A stretch of 32,183 nt of DNA. Origin: an archaeon. GTDB taxonomy: Archaea; Asgardarchaeota; Hermodarchaeia; Hermodarchaeales; Hermodarchaeaceae. Numbering within the stretch: the stretch's first letter is position 1; each line of letters starts with the position of its first letter. The stretch lies in contig JABXGU010000190.1 in the NCBI GenBank assembly GCA_016550415.1, forward strand, positions 1 to 32,183, read 5' to 3'. Below, piece by piece: positions 17,154 through 25,149 of this stretch. Below the pieces are notes generated by a model. It saw only the letters and a program-made list of their open reading frames with translations, did not search any database and was not told where the DNA came from. Made by a program: the position numbers and the translations under genes.

Positions 17154-18305
17154 GTGAGTTTTTTGCGGCTCTTTGAGTTTGAGGCAAAAGAAGCGTTCCG
17201 GAAAGTTGGTCTTCCCATCCCAAGGGGAAAATTAGCAAATAAAGGAGAAGAGGTTGCACAAATCGCCACTGAATTAGCATGCCCAGTTGTAGTGAAAGTT
17301 CAGGTTTTGGCTGGAGGACGAGGAAAAGCAGGTGGAATCAAATTTGCAAAGACCCCAAAAGAAGCAGAGACTCTAGCTACACAAATGTTGGGAATGACGA
17401 TTCATGATAACAAAGTAGAGCAGGTCCTCGTTGAGGAAAAGCTGGATATCGAACAAGAAATTTACCTTGGGTTAGCTATTGATCGGTCACGGAGATGCCC
17501 TGTCGCAATATGTAGCGCCATGGGAGGCATCGATATAGAGAAAGTTGCACAGGAGCATCCTGAAAAAATTGCCCGGTATCTTGTGAATCCAATATTTGGG
17601 TTACGTGAATTTGAAGCTCGACGAGTAGTGAAAGCAGCAGGCTTTCAGAATCGAGCTCTAGTACAGATTTCTGATTTGCTTATGAAACTGTGGCAAGTAT
17701 TCACAGAAAATGATGCAGAACTCACAGAGATTAATCCTCTTATTGTGACCAAAGAAGGCAAATATATTGCCGCTGATGCCCGTCTAAATATTGATGATAA
17801 CTCGCTTTACAGACACAAATCCTTGGCAGATCGGGTCAATGCAGGAATTACAGAACAGACAGATCTTGAACAGAGAGCCCAAAAACTTGGCATGACCTAT
17901 GTGGAGCTAAAGGGGAACATTGGCATAATTGGTAATGGTGCAGGTCTTGTCATGGCAACAATGGATGCTGTTCAATACTATGGAGGAGCACCAGCTAATT
18001 TCCTTGATGTTGGTGGTGGTGCTACAGCTGACCGAATGATCCACGCCCTTGACATTGTACTTAGTCATCCAGATGTCAAAGCTGTTTTTATCAACATTCT
18101 GGGTGGAATAACCCGCTGTGACGAGATGGCGAATGGAATTGTTGAGGCACAAAAGCAGTTACCACGACAAGTACCCATAGTCATACGAATGATAGGCACA
18201 CGGGAAAAAGAAGGAGCAAAAATACTGAAAGAAGCAAACATCCCATTCCATAATACGATGGATTCAGCAGCCAATATGGTCGTCAAACAAGCAACAGGGA
18301 GCTGA
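17154..18305 (+). CDS. sucC: Succinyl-CoA synthetase (ADP/GDP-forming) beta subunit
   Basis: The nucleotide-binding subunit of succinyl-CoA ligase, which couples succinyl-CoA cleavage to NTP synthesis in the TCA cycle. The ATP-grasp N-terminal domain shows [40 protein letters not shown] and [10 protein letters not shown]. The C-terminal ligase domain has [11 protein letters not shown] and [12 protein letters not shown], then [16 protein letters not shown]. 383 aa is normal. Start GTG 17154 follows GAGAAGGAAG. The alpha subunit gene follows five bases later. Confidence 0.96.
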   Translation: MSFLRLFEFEAKEAFRKVGLPIPRGKLANKGEEVAQIATELACPVVVKVQVLAGGRGKAGGIKFAKTPKEAETLATQMLGMTIHDNKVEQVLVEEKLDIEQEIYLGLAIDRSRRCPVAICSAMGGIDIEKVAQEHPEKIARYLVNPIFGLREFEARRVVKAAGFQNRALVQISDLLMKLWQVFTENDAELTEINPLIVTKEGKYIAADARLNIDDNSLYRHKSLADRVNAGITEQTDLEQRAQKLGMTYVELKGNIGIIGNGAGLVMATMDAVQYYGGAPANFLDVGGGATADRMIHALDIVLSHPDVKAVFINILGGITRCDEMANGIVEAQKQLPRQVPIVIRMIGTREKEGAKILKEANIPFHNTMDSAANMVVKQATGS

Positions 18306-18310
18306 ATAAT

Positions 18311-19180
18311 TTGACTATATTAGTTGATAAAAAAACGAATGTGATAGTGCAAGGCATTACAGGTCGGGAAGGCCAGTTCCACACCAAAGCAATGCAGGAG
18401 TATGGTACTCGAATTCTTGCCGGCTCTACTCCCGGTAAGGGTGGTGAAAAGGTGGAGGGAATACCTGTTTTTGATTGTGTTGCTGAAGCAAAGGAAATGT
18501 TCCCTGAAATCAATGCATCAATTATTTTTGTTCCTGCTAGATTTGCATCAGATGCTGCCGCTGAAGCTCTTGATGCTCAGATTCAGGTTGTAGTTGTGAT
18601 TTCTGAACACATACCTGTTCATGATGAGATGAAATTCATTGGATTGGCACGAAAACAGGGAGCATATGTTATTGGTCCAAATACTCCAGGCATTATCACG
18701 CCGGGCAAATGTAAACTAGGTATTATGCCAAGCCATGTGTTCAAACCAGGACGAGTTGGGTTAATCTCACGAAGTGGCACACTCACATATGAGATTGCAT
18801 CAAATCTTAGTGAAGCTGGCTTTGGTCAATCAACAGCGATAGGGTTGGGAGGCGACCCAATTGTGGGCATGTCATTCATAGATGCCCTCAAACTTTTCGA
18901 AGAAGATGATGGCACAGACGCATCCGTTCTCATTGGCGAAATTGGTGGTAGTGCAGAGGAAGAGGCTGCAGAATACATCAAACATAATATCTCAAAGCCC
19001 GTTATTGCCTATATTGCAGGACGCACAGCCCCACCAGGTAAACGAATGGGTCATGCAGGAGCCATTATTAGTGGAAATACTGGTACAGCTGACAGCAAGA
19101 TTAAGGCGTTACGCGAGGCAGGAGTGAGGGTAATCGATCGGCCCATCGATGTAGATGAGGCTTTGAAAGAGATTCTCTAA
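18311..19180 (+). CDS. sucD: Succinyl-CoA synthetase alpha subunit
   Basis: The CoA-binding, phosphohistidine-carrying subunit. The CoA-binding fold begins [41 protein letters not shown] and GIGLGGDP-like [15 protein letters not shown] follow. The active-site His is in [16 protein letters not shown] near residue 250. 289 aa. Start TTG 18311, five bases after sucC, fits translational coupling of a stoichiometric pair. Confidence 0.96.
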   Translation: MTILVDKKTNVIVQGITGREGQFHTKAMQEYGTRILAGSTPGKGGEKVEGIPVFDCVAEAKEMFPEINASIIFVPARFASDAAAEALDAQIQVVVVISEHIPVHDEMKFIGLARKQGAYVIGPNTPGIITPGKCKLGIMPSHVFKPGRVGLISRSGTLTYEIASNLSEAGFGQSTAIGLGGDPIVGMSFIDALKLFEEDDGTDASVLIGEIGGSAEEEAAEYIKHNISKPVIAYIAGRTAPPGKRMGHAGAIISGNTGTADSKIKALREAGVRVIDRPIDVDEALKEIL

Positions 19181-19192
19181 TATTACACGCAA

Positions 19193-19202
19193 TTCTTATA
19201 AG
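19193..19202 (+). promoter_or_regulatory. Probable TATA box for eL40/tRNA-Val
   Basis: TTCTTATAAG lies 12 bases after the sucD stop. It predicts transcription from about 19226, just before the TTG/GTG/ATG start candidates of eL40, giving a very short leader. Confidence 0.45.
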
Positions 19203-19239
19203 GGAGGGCGGGGAAGCGCACCCAATCTTGGTGAAGAAG

Positions 19240-19401
19240 ATGCCTGTAGCGGACCCTGAAAAACGCAGAATCGCACTCCGACACCTTCTATACGTATCAG
19301 TTTGTAGATATTGTGGAGCTAAGAATCCATTTGGCGCTACAAAATGCCGTCGATGTCGTCGTAAGGATCTTCGACCAAAACGGCGAGAACTAGTGAAGTA
19401 G
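19240..19401 (+). CDS. rpl40e: Large subunit ribosomal protein eL40
   Basis: A 53-aa zinc-ribbon ribosomal protein, in eukaryotes made as a ubiquitin fusion but free-standing here. It reads MPVADPEKRRIALRHLLY followed by CRYCGAKNPFGATKCRRCRR, the four-cysteine ribbon typical of eL40, and a basic tail RPKRRELVK. ATG 19240 is the natural start; in-frame GTG 19231 and TTG 19228 would add three or four residues. tRNA-Val begins 16 bases after the stop and may be co-transcribed. It is easily missed because it is short. Confidence 0.93.
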   Translation: MPVADPEKRRIALRHLLYVSVCRYCGAKNPFGATKCRRCRRKDLRPKRRELVK

Positions 19402-19417
19402 GGTCGTATTTCTTATT

Positions 19418-19523
19418 GGGCCGGTGGTCTAGTTGGCTATGACGTCGCCCTCACAGAATCCAGATTAATTGAATGGATTCGAGGATACGGCGGAGGTCGC
19501 GTGTTCGAATCACGCCCGGCCCA
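19418..19523 (+). tRNA. tRNA-Val(CAC), intron-containing
   Basis: Acceptor GGGCCGG pairs with CCGGCCC (19516-19522), discriminator A, no encoded CCA. The D-arm GGTCTAGTTGGCTATGAC is the archaeal Val pattern. The anticodon stem TCGCC pairs with GGCGG (489-493 of 19xxx, one T.G pair), and the T-arm is GCGTG-TTCGAAT-CACGC. The loop becomes CTCACAC with anticodon CAC (19452-19454) once the insertion 19456-19487 is removed, giving a 74-nt tRNA. A splice two bases earlier could read CAT (Met), but the D-arm and acceptor favour Val. Confidence 0.9.
19456..19487 (+). other. tRNA-Val intron at position 37/38
   Basis: A 32-nt insertion at the canonical site 3' of the base following the anticodon. It folds as GAATCC...GGATTC, and GAGG (19481-19484) can pair with CCTC of the anticodon loop, as expected for a bulge-helix-bulge substrate. 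The exact ends could shift by a base or two. Confidence 0.8.
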
Positions 19524-19623
19524 CTAATTACTAGATTATTTCAATCAAATCGTTACTCTATGTTTGTAGGTAAATGGTACAAACATTGTAGCTTTTCAAA
19601 CAGAATCCAAGTCAACATAATGC

Positions 19624-19630
19624 TTTTAAG
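19624..19630 (+). promoter_or_regulatory. Probable TATA box for eL38
   Basis: TTTTAAG, about 45 bases before ATG 19672. It predicts a start near 19653 and a ~19-base leader, similar to other genes in the window. Confidence 0.4.
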
Positions 19631-19671
19631 TTGTGATTCTGCCTCGTAGCCAATCGCCTTGGTGAATGGAT

Positions 19672-19866
19672 ATGCCACGTGAAATCCAATCAGAAGAAGA
19701 ATTTCAAACAATTGTGCCACGTGCAATTGAATGCCGTGTGAAGCGCCTTCCAGATATTGTTAAGCTTAAGCTAAGAACGCAGCGACATCTCTATTCATTC
19801 AAGTGTGATCCTGCAACTGCTGAGCGATTGCTGGGTGGCTTGAAGATTCCCATCGTTGATGTTTAG
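19672..19866 (+). CDS. rpl38e: Large subunit ribosomal protein eL38
   Basis: A 64-aa protein reading MPREIQSEEEFQTIVPRA, then ECRVKRLPDIVKLKLRTQRHLYSFKC and a C-terminal helix AERLLGGLK. This matches eL38 (MPREI..., K.R..R.LYT). ATG 19672 gives the conserved MPREI; ATG 19666 would add two residues. eL38 is known from eukaryotes and from TACK/Asgard archaea but not typical Euryarchaeota, so it informs on lineage. It stands alone with its own TATA box. Confidence 0.88.
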   Translation: MPREIQSEEEFQTIVPRAIECRVKRLPDIVKLKLRTQRHLYSFKCDPATAERLLGGLKIPIVDV

Positions 19867-19899
19867 TAAGCTAGCTTACTCTGTTCTCACATCTATTAT

Positions 19900-20775
19900 T
19901 TAGGGTATGAATGGAAAGAATAGACGAAGTAGGAATCCGATTAGGAGACCGAGGAGCCCCAAGCTTACTGGTATTGGAAGTCCAGCCATGATTCCTTTTT
20001 TCTCAAGTACGCGTAGTGTTAAAAGGAATCCAATAACCACACCCGCAATTGTGAGGATTGTGGGAATAAAGCCAAAGTTCACTATGGCAAGAACTGTCAT
20101 CATGCAGTAAAAAGCAACATCACCCAGTCCAATATCCCATTCGGAGGAGGAGACAGCAAGAGATGACAATTTGTCGGGATCATCTTCAGTGAGTTCAACG
20201 ATTTTTCGTATTGGTCCTTTTTTCACCGATAGGAAATCATAGACAGATAAACAGATTAGAAGTAAAAGACTGGTCCAGATGGGGAGGACGACTCCGAGGA
20301 AAGCACCTACTCCGGACCCGAAGATGAGAAGGCCCGCATTCTTCAATCGTCTTTCAGATTCAACCATGATGAAAGTTAATCCGATGGTCATTGAAAAAGC
20401 CACGAGGATGACGGATGCAAGGAGATAGTCGACACCCCAGAATACAATGAAGAAAATGTATCCAAAATAAAGGACTATTACGATGGCGACAAATGCGAAG
20501 GCGCCCATCAGAAAATATTGCAGAAGACGTTCTCGTCCATACTTTAGAAGAAGGAATACTAGTGTCGCCCCCACTGTGGCAAGTACCACAAAGAGAAGCG
20601 CATTAGCAATTGCTGCACCAAAACCAAATATCTCTTCGGATATGGGTTCAGCATAGAGCCTGCTTCCTGATATAAAAACCAGAATCCCAAGAAAAGCAGC
20701 GTTCAACATTGCTGTTAGTAGATTTCCCAAAATCGTACCACGTTCACCTGAAATTACAGGCATATCATCTGACAC
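19900..20775 (-). CDS. Presenilin/SPP-type intramembrane aspartyl protease (PSH)
   Basis: A 291-aa multi-pass membrane protein with about nine hydrophobic segments. The two catalytic aspartate motifs of the presenilin/signal-peptide-peptidase family are present: VYDFLSVKKGP (about 178) and GLGDVAFYCMM (about 217). The C-terminal GLPIPVSLG matches the third motif (LP, usually PAL/GLP). It would cut transmembrane segments of other proteins within the membrane; substrates are unknown. It follows the beta-CASP nuclease gene by 11 bases on the same strand, so the two are probably an operon, although no functional link is obvious. Confidence 0.88.
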   Translation of the reverse strand: MSDDMPVISGERGTILGNLLTAMLNAAFLGILVFISGSRLYAEPISEEIFGFGAAIANALLFVVLATVGATLVFLLLKYGRERLLQYFLMGAFAFVAIVIVLYFGYIFFIVFWGVDYLLASVILVAFSMTIGLTFIMVESERRLKNAGLLIFGSGVGAFLGVVLPIWTSLLLLICLSVYDFLSVKKGPIRKIVELTEDDPDKLSSLAVSSSEWDIGLGDVAFYCMMTVLAIVNFGFIPTILTIAGVVIGFLLTLRVLEKKGIMAGLPIPVSLGLLGLLIGFLLRLFFPFIP

Positions 20776-20786
20776 TTCAATTACCT

Positions 20787-22052
20787 CTATTTGTTTAGTT
20801 CAATTTGTTGTCCAGTTTCTGCTACGTTTGCATTCAAACCATTCTGTTCACGGAGAGTAGTGGCAAGGAATTCGCAAGCCTCAGCTTCACCATGGACAGT
20901 GTAAAGTTGTTGAATATTTGAAAAAGACGTTGCCAACCTTATTAATTGATTTTGCCCAGCATGCGAGGAAAAATCAAAAAGATGTACCTCGGCTTTAACC
21001 TTTTGAGGAACAGAGTTGGCATTGAAGGTCTTTTGTTCAAGCAAATCGCGACCAGGTGTACCGGGTATCTGATAGCCCACAAGGATTACAGCATTATTTG
21101 GATTATGCATGATTTTCCCAAGGTACATTGCAGCAGTTCCTCCACGAAGCATGCCTGCAGGTGCAACTATAACACATGGTTCTTTCATTATTTTCTCACG
21201 TTCACGAGGATTTAGTACCCATTTTGATTTACTCAAAGCATTCCGTAGAAGAGGGTAATCACGGAAGAAAGATGGGTAACGGAGGAAGATACGACCTGCT
21301 TCCCGGGCCATCCCATCAAGGAATATGGGATAGGAGAGTTTGTGGCGATTCAGAATGCAGAGTATTTCTTGTGCTCTAGCAACAGCGAAGGCAGGGACTA
21401 AGGCAATACCACCATTGTCTAGGATTCTATTGGTAACATCGATGAAGGATTTTTCAGTAGCACTTCGCGGATCATGCGAAGTAAGACCATAGGTGCTTTC
21501 AATCAGGACAGTATCTGGTTTCTTATAAGGAACTCTAGCAGCGCTGAGTAGCCTTGTATCGATTGTGTTGATGTCACCTGTGTAAAGAATTCGATTTGTA
21601 TCTGTTTCGACCAATATGTTTGCACTACCAGGAATGTGTCCTGCATCATAGAATGTCATCGTCATTCCATTGGCGAGCTCAATAGGTTCTTCGTATTCCA
21701 CTACCTTAATTCGGCGTAGGAGACGTTGTAGTTCCTCTTTTTCGAAAGGTAAGAAATATTCACTGAGACGAATCATGTCTTTAAGAAGTAGGCGAATGAG
21801 TTCTCGTGTTATTTCGGTCATATAGACAGGAACAGAACCACTGGCAAATAGCATTGGTAACCCGCCACTGTGGTCAAGATGAGCGTGGGTCAAAGCTACA
21901 GAAAGGTTCTGAGGGCGAGTTAGTCGAGGAAACGTGGGCTGACCATTGAAACTCGCACCAAAATCAAGGAGAACAGCATCATTGTTCTCTTTTACTAAGT
22001 AGGCAGAACTTCCAATTGTTTTGCAGCCACCGAGAAACTGAAGCTGTGTCAA
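20787..22052 (-). CDS. Beta-CASP metallo-beta-lactamase ribonuclease (aCPSF2-like)
   Basis: A zinc-dependent ribonuclease of the CPSF73 family, 421 aa, lacking the N-terminal KH domains of aCPSF1. Motifs in order are HAHLDHSGGLP (metal site, about 57), DAGHIPGSANI, LYTGDI, ESTYG, the beta-CASP insertion (DGMAREAGRIF, VAPAGMLRGG, GYQIPGTPGR), then FDFSSHAG and VHGEAEAC. All metal-binding positions appear intact, so it should be active in RNA 5'-exonucleolytic or endonucleolytic processing. Start TTG 22052. Confidence 0.92.
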   Translation of the reverse strand: MTQLQFLGGCKTIGSSAYLVKENNDAVLLDFGASFNGQPTFPRLTRPQNLSVALTHAHLDHSGGLPMLFASGSVPVYMTEITRELIRLLLKDMIRLSEYFLPFEKEELQRLLRRIKVVEYEEPIELANGMTMTFYDAGHIPGSANILVETDTNRILYTGDINTIDTRLLSAARVPYKKPDTVLIESTYGLTSHDPRSATEKSFIDVTNRILDNGGIALVPAFAVARAQEILCILNRHKLSYPIFLDGMAREAGRIFLRYPSFFRDYPLLRNALSKSKWVLNPREREKIMKEPCVIVAPAGMLRGGTAAMYLGKIMHNPNNAVILVGYQIPGTPGRDLLEQKTFNANSVPQKVKAEVHLFDFSSHAGQNQLIRLATSFSNIQQLYTVHGEAEACEFLATTLREQNGLNANVAETGQQIELNK

Positions 22053-22189
22053 AATGTCTCAATTCCATGCGAGCATTACTTTTCAAAATTATTGAAATTA
22101 TTCACGTGTTGCAGAACAATATATTAAATTCTTTTCGAAATTCATACAAAACGATAGAAAACAGTCGATGAAAAATGCCTTGAGTTATT

Positions 22190-22203
22190 GAGAAGACTTA
22201 AAG
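22190..22203 (+). promoter_or_regulatory. Probable BRE/TATA promoter for the PAC2 gene
   Basis: GAGAAGACTTAAAG, 47 bases before ATG 22250, predicts a ~24-base leader. It closely resembles the elements at 14144 and 30615. The 197-bp divergent region to the left also holds an AT-rich stretch (22118-22132) that could serve the minus-strand nuclease gene. Confidence 0.5.
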
Positions 22204-22249
22204 CAACTAATATTACTGCTACTGCCATTGTGGACAGGGGGCAAGAAAA

Positions 22250-22981
22250 ATGTCCTATACAGATGAAATTGAAATCATCATTAGAGAGAAAGATTTCGAT
22301 CCAAAGGGTAAAATCCTAATCACCGGTTTTCATAGCGAGCTGGGTGAAGCCGGCTATATGGTTCTTCGCCATCTTGTAGCACAAGATAATGTACGTTCAA
22401 TAGGTTGCATAATGAGTCCGCTAGTTCCGCCCCACATCTTTCTATCTGAAGGCCATATCCTTATGCCAATTGAATTGTACAGTTTTTCAGACCAATTCAT
22501 ACTGCTCTTTACCCGTTTACAACTTCATCGTGCTGAATGGGCACCATTTACTGAGTTCATCGCAAACTGGTCTATTGAACAAAAACTCAAAGAAGCCTTC
22601 TTGTTAGGGGGCTTGGATATGCAGCTTGTCACTGATAGTGACCAATTTCGAACCGCTTACACGGAAGCCTACCGAGACAAAGCAGAGAAATTAGATTTTC
22701 CAACCCTTGAGGAAGGGCGAGGCATTTATGGTCCATTGGCACTATTGCTTGCTAACTTCGAAATTCGTAATTTTCCAGCACTGGCTATCCTTCCCTTTGC
22801 AGAACGTGGACGCCCCGACCCTCGTGCTGCCAGCGTAGCAATTAACGTTTTTAATCGCCTCTATAATTTCACCATAAATACTGAGGATTTAATGCGTGAT
22901 GCTGAAATCATTGAAAAAGAAATCAAGCAGTTAATGCAACGAGAACGGGAAGACCGCGGACTTGGCGGCATGTTTGTCTAA
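22250..22981 (+). CDS. PAC2-family proteasome assembly chaperone-like protein
   Basis: A 243-aa protein of the PAC2 superfamily, related to archaeal PbaB and eukaryotic PAC2, which help assemble or bind the 20S proteasome. Indicators are KILITGFHSELGEAGYMVLRHL, GGLDM, and IYGPLALLLANFEIRNFPALAILPFAE with DPRAASVAINVFNRL. The C-terminal helix is highly charged and ends GGMFV, which resembles the hydrophobic-Tyr-X tail that docks into proteasome alpha-ring pockets, with Phe for Tyr. It has its own promoter and no operon partner. Confidence 0.85.
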   Translation: MSYTDEIEIIIREKDFDPKGKILITGFHSELGEAGYMVLRHLVAQDNVRSIGCIMSPLVPPHIFLSEGHILMPIELYSFSDQFILLFTRLQLHRAEWAPFTEFIANWSIEQKLKEAFLLGGLDMQLVTDSDQFRTAYTEAYRDKAEKLDFPTLEEGRGIYGPLALLLANFEIRNFPALAILPFAERGRPDPRAASVAINVFNRLYNFTINTEDLMRDAEIIEKEIKQLMQREREDRGLGGMFV

Positions 22982-23029
22982 TCTGACTTCCACTTCCTAG
23001 CAGGATTACATTATCTTGCATAGTCTCAA

Positions 23030-23383
23030 TTAATGAACCGAGGTACCTGGTGGAAGTTCATGTTCAGGGACAATAAGCACACATCGGTATTCTGGGTCCC
23101 CCGGTTTGCCAATTTCTCCAGCAAGTAGCATTCCTTCCGATTTTTCACCTCGAAAGATTGCTGGTTTCAAATTAGTCAATACAATAATTTGTTTTCCTAC
23201 GAGCTCATCTGTTGTATAATATTGGGCTAGACCTGTCACAATCTGTTTCATTCCTAGTTCTCCCAAATCCACTTGCAAGCGTAAAAGATTCCGTGTTCCT
23301 GCTACCTTCTCAGCTTCTTTAATTGTAGCAACCCGAAAATCTAATTTTTTGAAATATTCAAAGCTAATCAATGCTACCACCAA
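23030..23383 (-). CDS. tRNA-binding OB-fold protein (MetRS C-terminal/CsaA-like)
   Basis: A stand-alone EMAPII/Trbp111-type tRNA-binding domain, 117 aa. Evidence is FEYFKKLDFRVATIKEAEKVAGTRNLLRLQVDLG, then KQIVTGLAQYY, KQIIVLTNLKPAIFRGEKSEGMLLAG, and the ending EHELPPGTSVH. The same fold is appended to some methionyl-tRNA synthetases; as a free protein it may act in trans with MetRS (inference). Start TTG 23383 with AGGTGA about ten bases upstream on the minus strand. It is divergent from the RPA gene. Confidence 0.92.
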   Translation of the reverse strand: MVVALISFEYFKKLDFRVATIKEAEKVAGTRNLLRLQVDLGELGMKQIVTGLAQYYTTDELVGKQIIVLTNLKPAIFRGEKSEGMLLAGEIGKPGDPEYRCVLIVPEHELPPGTSVH

Positions 23384-23530
23384 GGGTGAATGTCACCTCT
23401 CATTATCTTCCGATATTTAGCTCTGACGCAATATTAATCCCTAAATGAAAAAGTATTCAGTCAGAAACGCAGATTTCCGTGATAAAAAAATTTATTACGG
23501 GAATTAAATTTCTCTAGGGCAAATCGTGAA

Positions 23531-23550
23531 GTTGAAAAATATTTTTCAAC
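23531..23550. repeat. Perfect 20-bp palindrome upstream of the RPA gene
   Basis: GTTGAAAAAT is followed immediately by its exact reverse complement ATTTTTCAAC. It lies 37 bases before the RPA start codon, and its centre is AT-rich (AAATATTT) like a TATA box. A second imperfect repeat, GACC...GGTC, follows at 23551-23568. It could be an operator overlapping the promoter. Confidence 0.7.
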
Positions 23551-23587
23551 GACCTTTTGTTAAGGGTCATATTATTGTGGAGATGCC

Positions 23588-24373
23588 ATGAGCGTGTTTA
23601 TGCGACGAGCAACAGCGGTTAAACTTTCAATTCGTGATGTTATTGAAGGAAAAACTGTTACTGGAGGGGAGGAAAGAGTTGTTGGTGTTGAAACACGGCT
23701 AGGGAAGGTGAGTCGAGTAAATATTGTCGCAACTGTTGTTGATCGATTTGAGGGAACTCGCGAAGATGAGAATCCAGAAGGTGGAGGCTTTGCCACAATT
23801 ACCCTAGATGATGGAACAGGAGTTATCCGTGCGAAATTCTGGGGAGAGCTTAGTCAGAAACTTTCGCAGATACAGGTAGGTGACCTTGTATTAGTAATAG
23901 GAAAGGTTCGTAGCTTTCAAGATGAAATTTATTTGAATGGTGAAGTTGTCCGTCGATTAGACGATAAGAACTGGGAAACTCTACGACTCCTTGAATTAAC
24001 ACAATCACAGATTGAACCCAGTCTGATAAAATCACATTTTGATACATCCGTCGAAGAGGCTTCTCCTGAAATAGAAGGAGCACAACCATCACGACAAGAA
24101 AAACTTGCACCAGCCAAATGGCACACGGCAGAGGAGGCTATGGGAGAAAAGGAGGAAGAAGATGAGCAAGAGGAAATGGCTATCTCTGCAGAAACTCGCC
24201 GCGTTGTTCTATTAACCATTGAAAAATATGATAAAATGGGAGGCGCTAGTTTTGAGCAAATACTTGAAGCAAGCGGCGACGTCACAGAGGAGGTAATTGA
24301 ACAAGTACTCATTGATCTTCTAAGTGAAGGACTCGTGTATGAGCCAGAGATTCACCGATATAAGAAATCATAG
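23588..24373 (+). CDS. RPA32-like single-stranded DNA-binding protein
   Basis: A 261-aa protein with an OB fold (VSRVNIVATVVDRFEG, GGGFATITLDDGTGVIRAKFWGE, GDLVLVIGKVRSFQDEIYLNGEVVRRL, about 35-125), an acidic, probably flexible linker (KEEEDEQEEMA), and a C-terminal winged helix (MGGASFEQILEASGDVTEEVIEQVLIDLLSEGLVY). OB plus winged helix is the layout of eukaryotic RPA32 and archaeal RPA32-like proteins. It would stabilise ssDNA in replication and repair. Start ATG 23588; ATG 23600 is an alternative. A palindrome precedes the gene. Confidence 0.85.
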   Translation: MSVFMRRATAVKLSIRDVIEGKTVTGGEERVVGVETRLGKVSRVNIVATVVDRFEGTREDENPEGGGFATITLDDGTGVIRAKFWGELSQKLSQIQVGDLVLVIGKVRSFQDEIYLNGEVVRRLDDKNWETLRLLELTQSQIEPSLIKSHFDTSVEEASPEIEGAQPSRQEKLAPAKWHTAEEAMGEKEEEDEQEEMAISAETRRVVLLTIEKYDKMGGASFEQILEASGDVTEEVIEQVLIDLLSEGLVYEPEIHRYKKS

Positions 24374-24549
24374 CAACTCCTGCACCAAAGTATTTTCATC
24401 ATCGCAAGGTATTATCGTGGTAAAATACAAGTATCCTAAAAAATAGCTTCAACTAAACTAGATAAGATGAAAGGATGGTGCTGACATAACCGTTTCCTTT
24501 ATGAGTCCCCAAATCACGGTATGAATGTTACGAAGTGAGGCGCTAATTC

Positions 24550-25128
24550 TTGCCAGCAAGCAAAACAACTAAGGAAAAAACAACATCAAAAACTAAAGCT
24601 AAAACAAAGTCTAAGGCTAAAACTGAGGCAAAGCCTAAAGCAGGGGTAAAAACAAAACCTGCAGCAGAAGAGGGAGTAGAACCAAAAAGACAAAAGGCTA
24701 CTGCCAGCAAGGAAGTAAAATCCATGGACTACTCAGTTCTTCTCAAACGCGCTCGTGAAAAAATCCCGCCCGAAGTCTTTGACCAACCACGATTTAAAAT
24801 ACCGAAGGTAGACTCAATCGTTCAAGGAGCCCGTACAGTAATTCGGAATTTTAAGGATATTACTGACACGATTCGCCGCCGTCCAGATCATCTTATCCGT
24901 TACATGGCTCATGAACTAGCGACAGCAGGTGAGACACGTGGACGTCAAGCAATTTTCAATGGACGGTTTACCTCTAGTGTACTGGAAGAACTTGTTGAGA
25001 GATACACAAAGGATTTTGTTTTATGCCCAATCTGCAATCGCCCAGATACTGAAATAAAACGAGAAGAACGCATGTCAATGCTGGTTTGCACAGCCTGTGG
25101 TGGACGAACCCCCATAAAGGGAGCATAA
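24550..25128 (+). CDS. eif2b: Translation initiation factor aIF2 beta with Lys-rich N-terminal tail
   Basis: The beta subunit of the aIF2 heterotrimer that brings initiator tRNA to the ribosome. The conserved core starts near residue 59 (MDYSVLLKRAREKIPPEVF), includes the domain around RPDHLIRYMAHELATAG, and ends in a zinc ribbon (CPICN...CTACGG). The first ~57 residues are almost only K, T, A, S, P and E. TTG 24550 has GTGAGG ten bases upstream. ATG 24724 with AAGGAAG upstream would give a tail-less form of normal archaeal length. Both starts are plausible. The open, strongly Lys-biased tail suggests it is translated. Confidence 0.93.
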   Translation: MPASKTTKEKTTSKTKAKTKSKAKTEAKPKAGVKTKPAAEEGVEPKRQKATASKEVKSMDYSVLLKRAREKIPPEVFDQPRFKIPKVDSIVQGARTVIRNFKDITDTIRRRPDHLIRYMAHELATAGETRGRQAIFNGRFTSSVLEELVERYTKDFVLCPICNRPDTEIKREERMSMLVCTACGGRTPIKGA

Positions 25129-25149
25129 AAAAGAGTAGTGGAAAAAACA

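Noticed and set aside
19456..19487. Homing endonuclease or mobile origin of the tRNA introns
   Set aside because: All insertions are about 27-33 nt with no coding capacity.
19418..19523. tRNA-Met(CAT) instead of tRNA-Val(CAC)
   Set aside because: A shorter 5' exon would give CAT, but the D-arm GGTCTAGTTGGCTATGAC and GGG acceptor match Val and not elongator Met.
24463..24510. Possible C/D box RNA before aIF2beta (GATGA and CTGA-like boxes)
   Set aside because: The C box is imperfect, and no convincing D'/C' pair or terminal stem is present.
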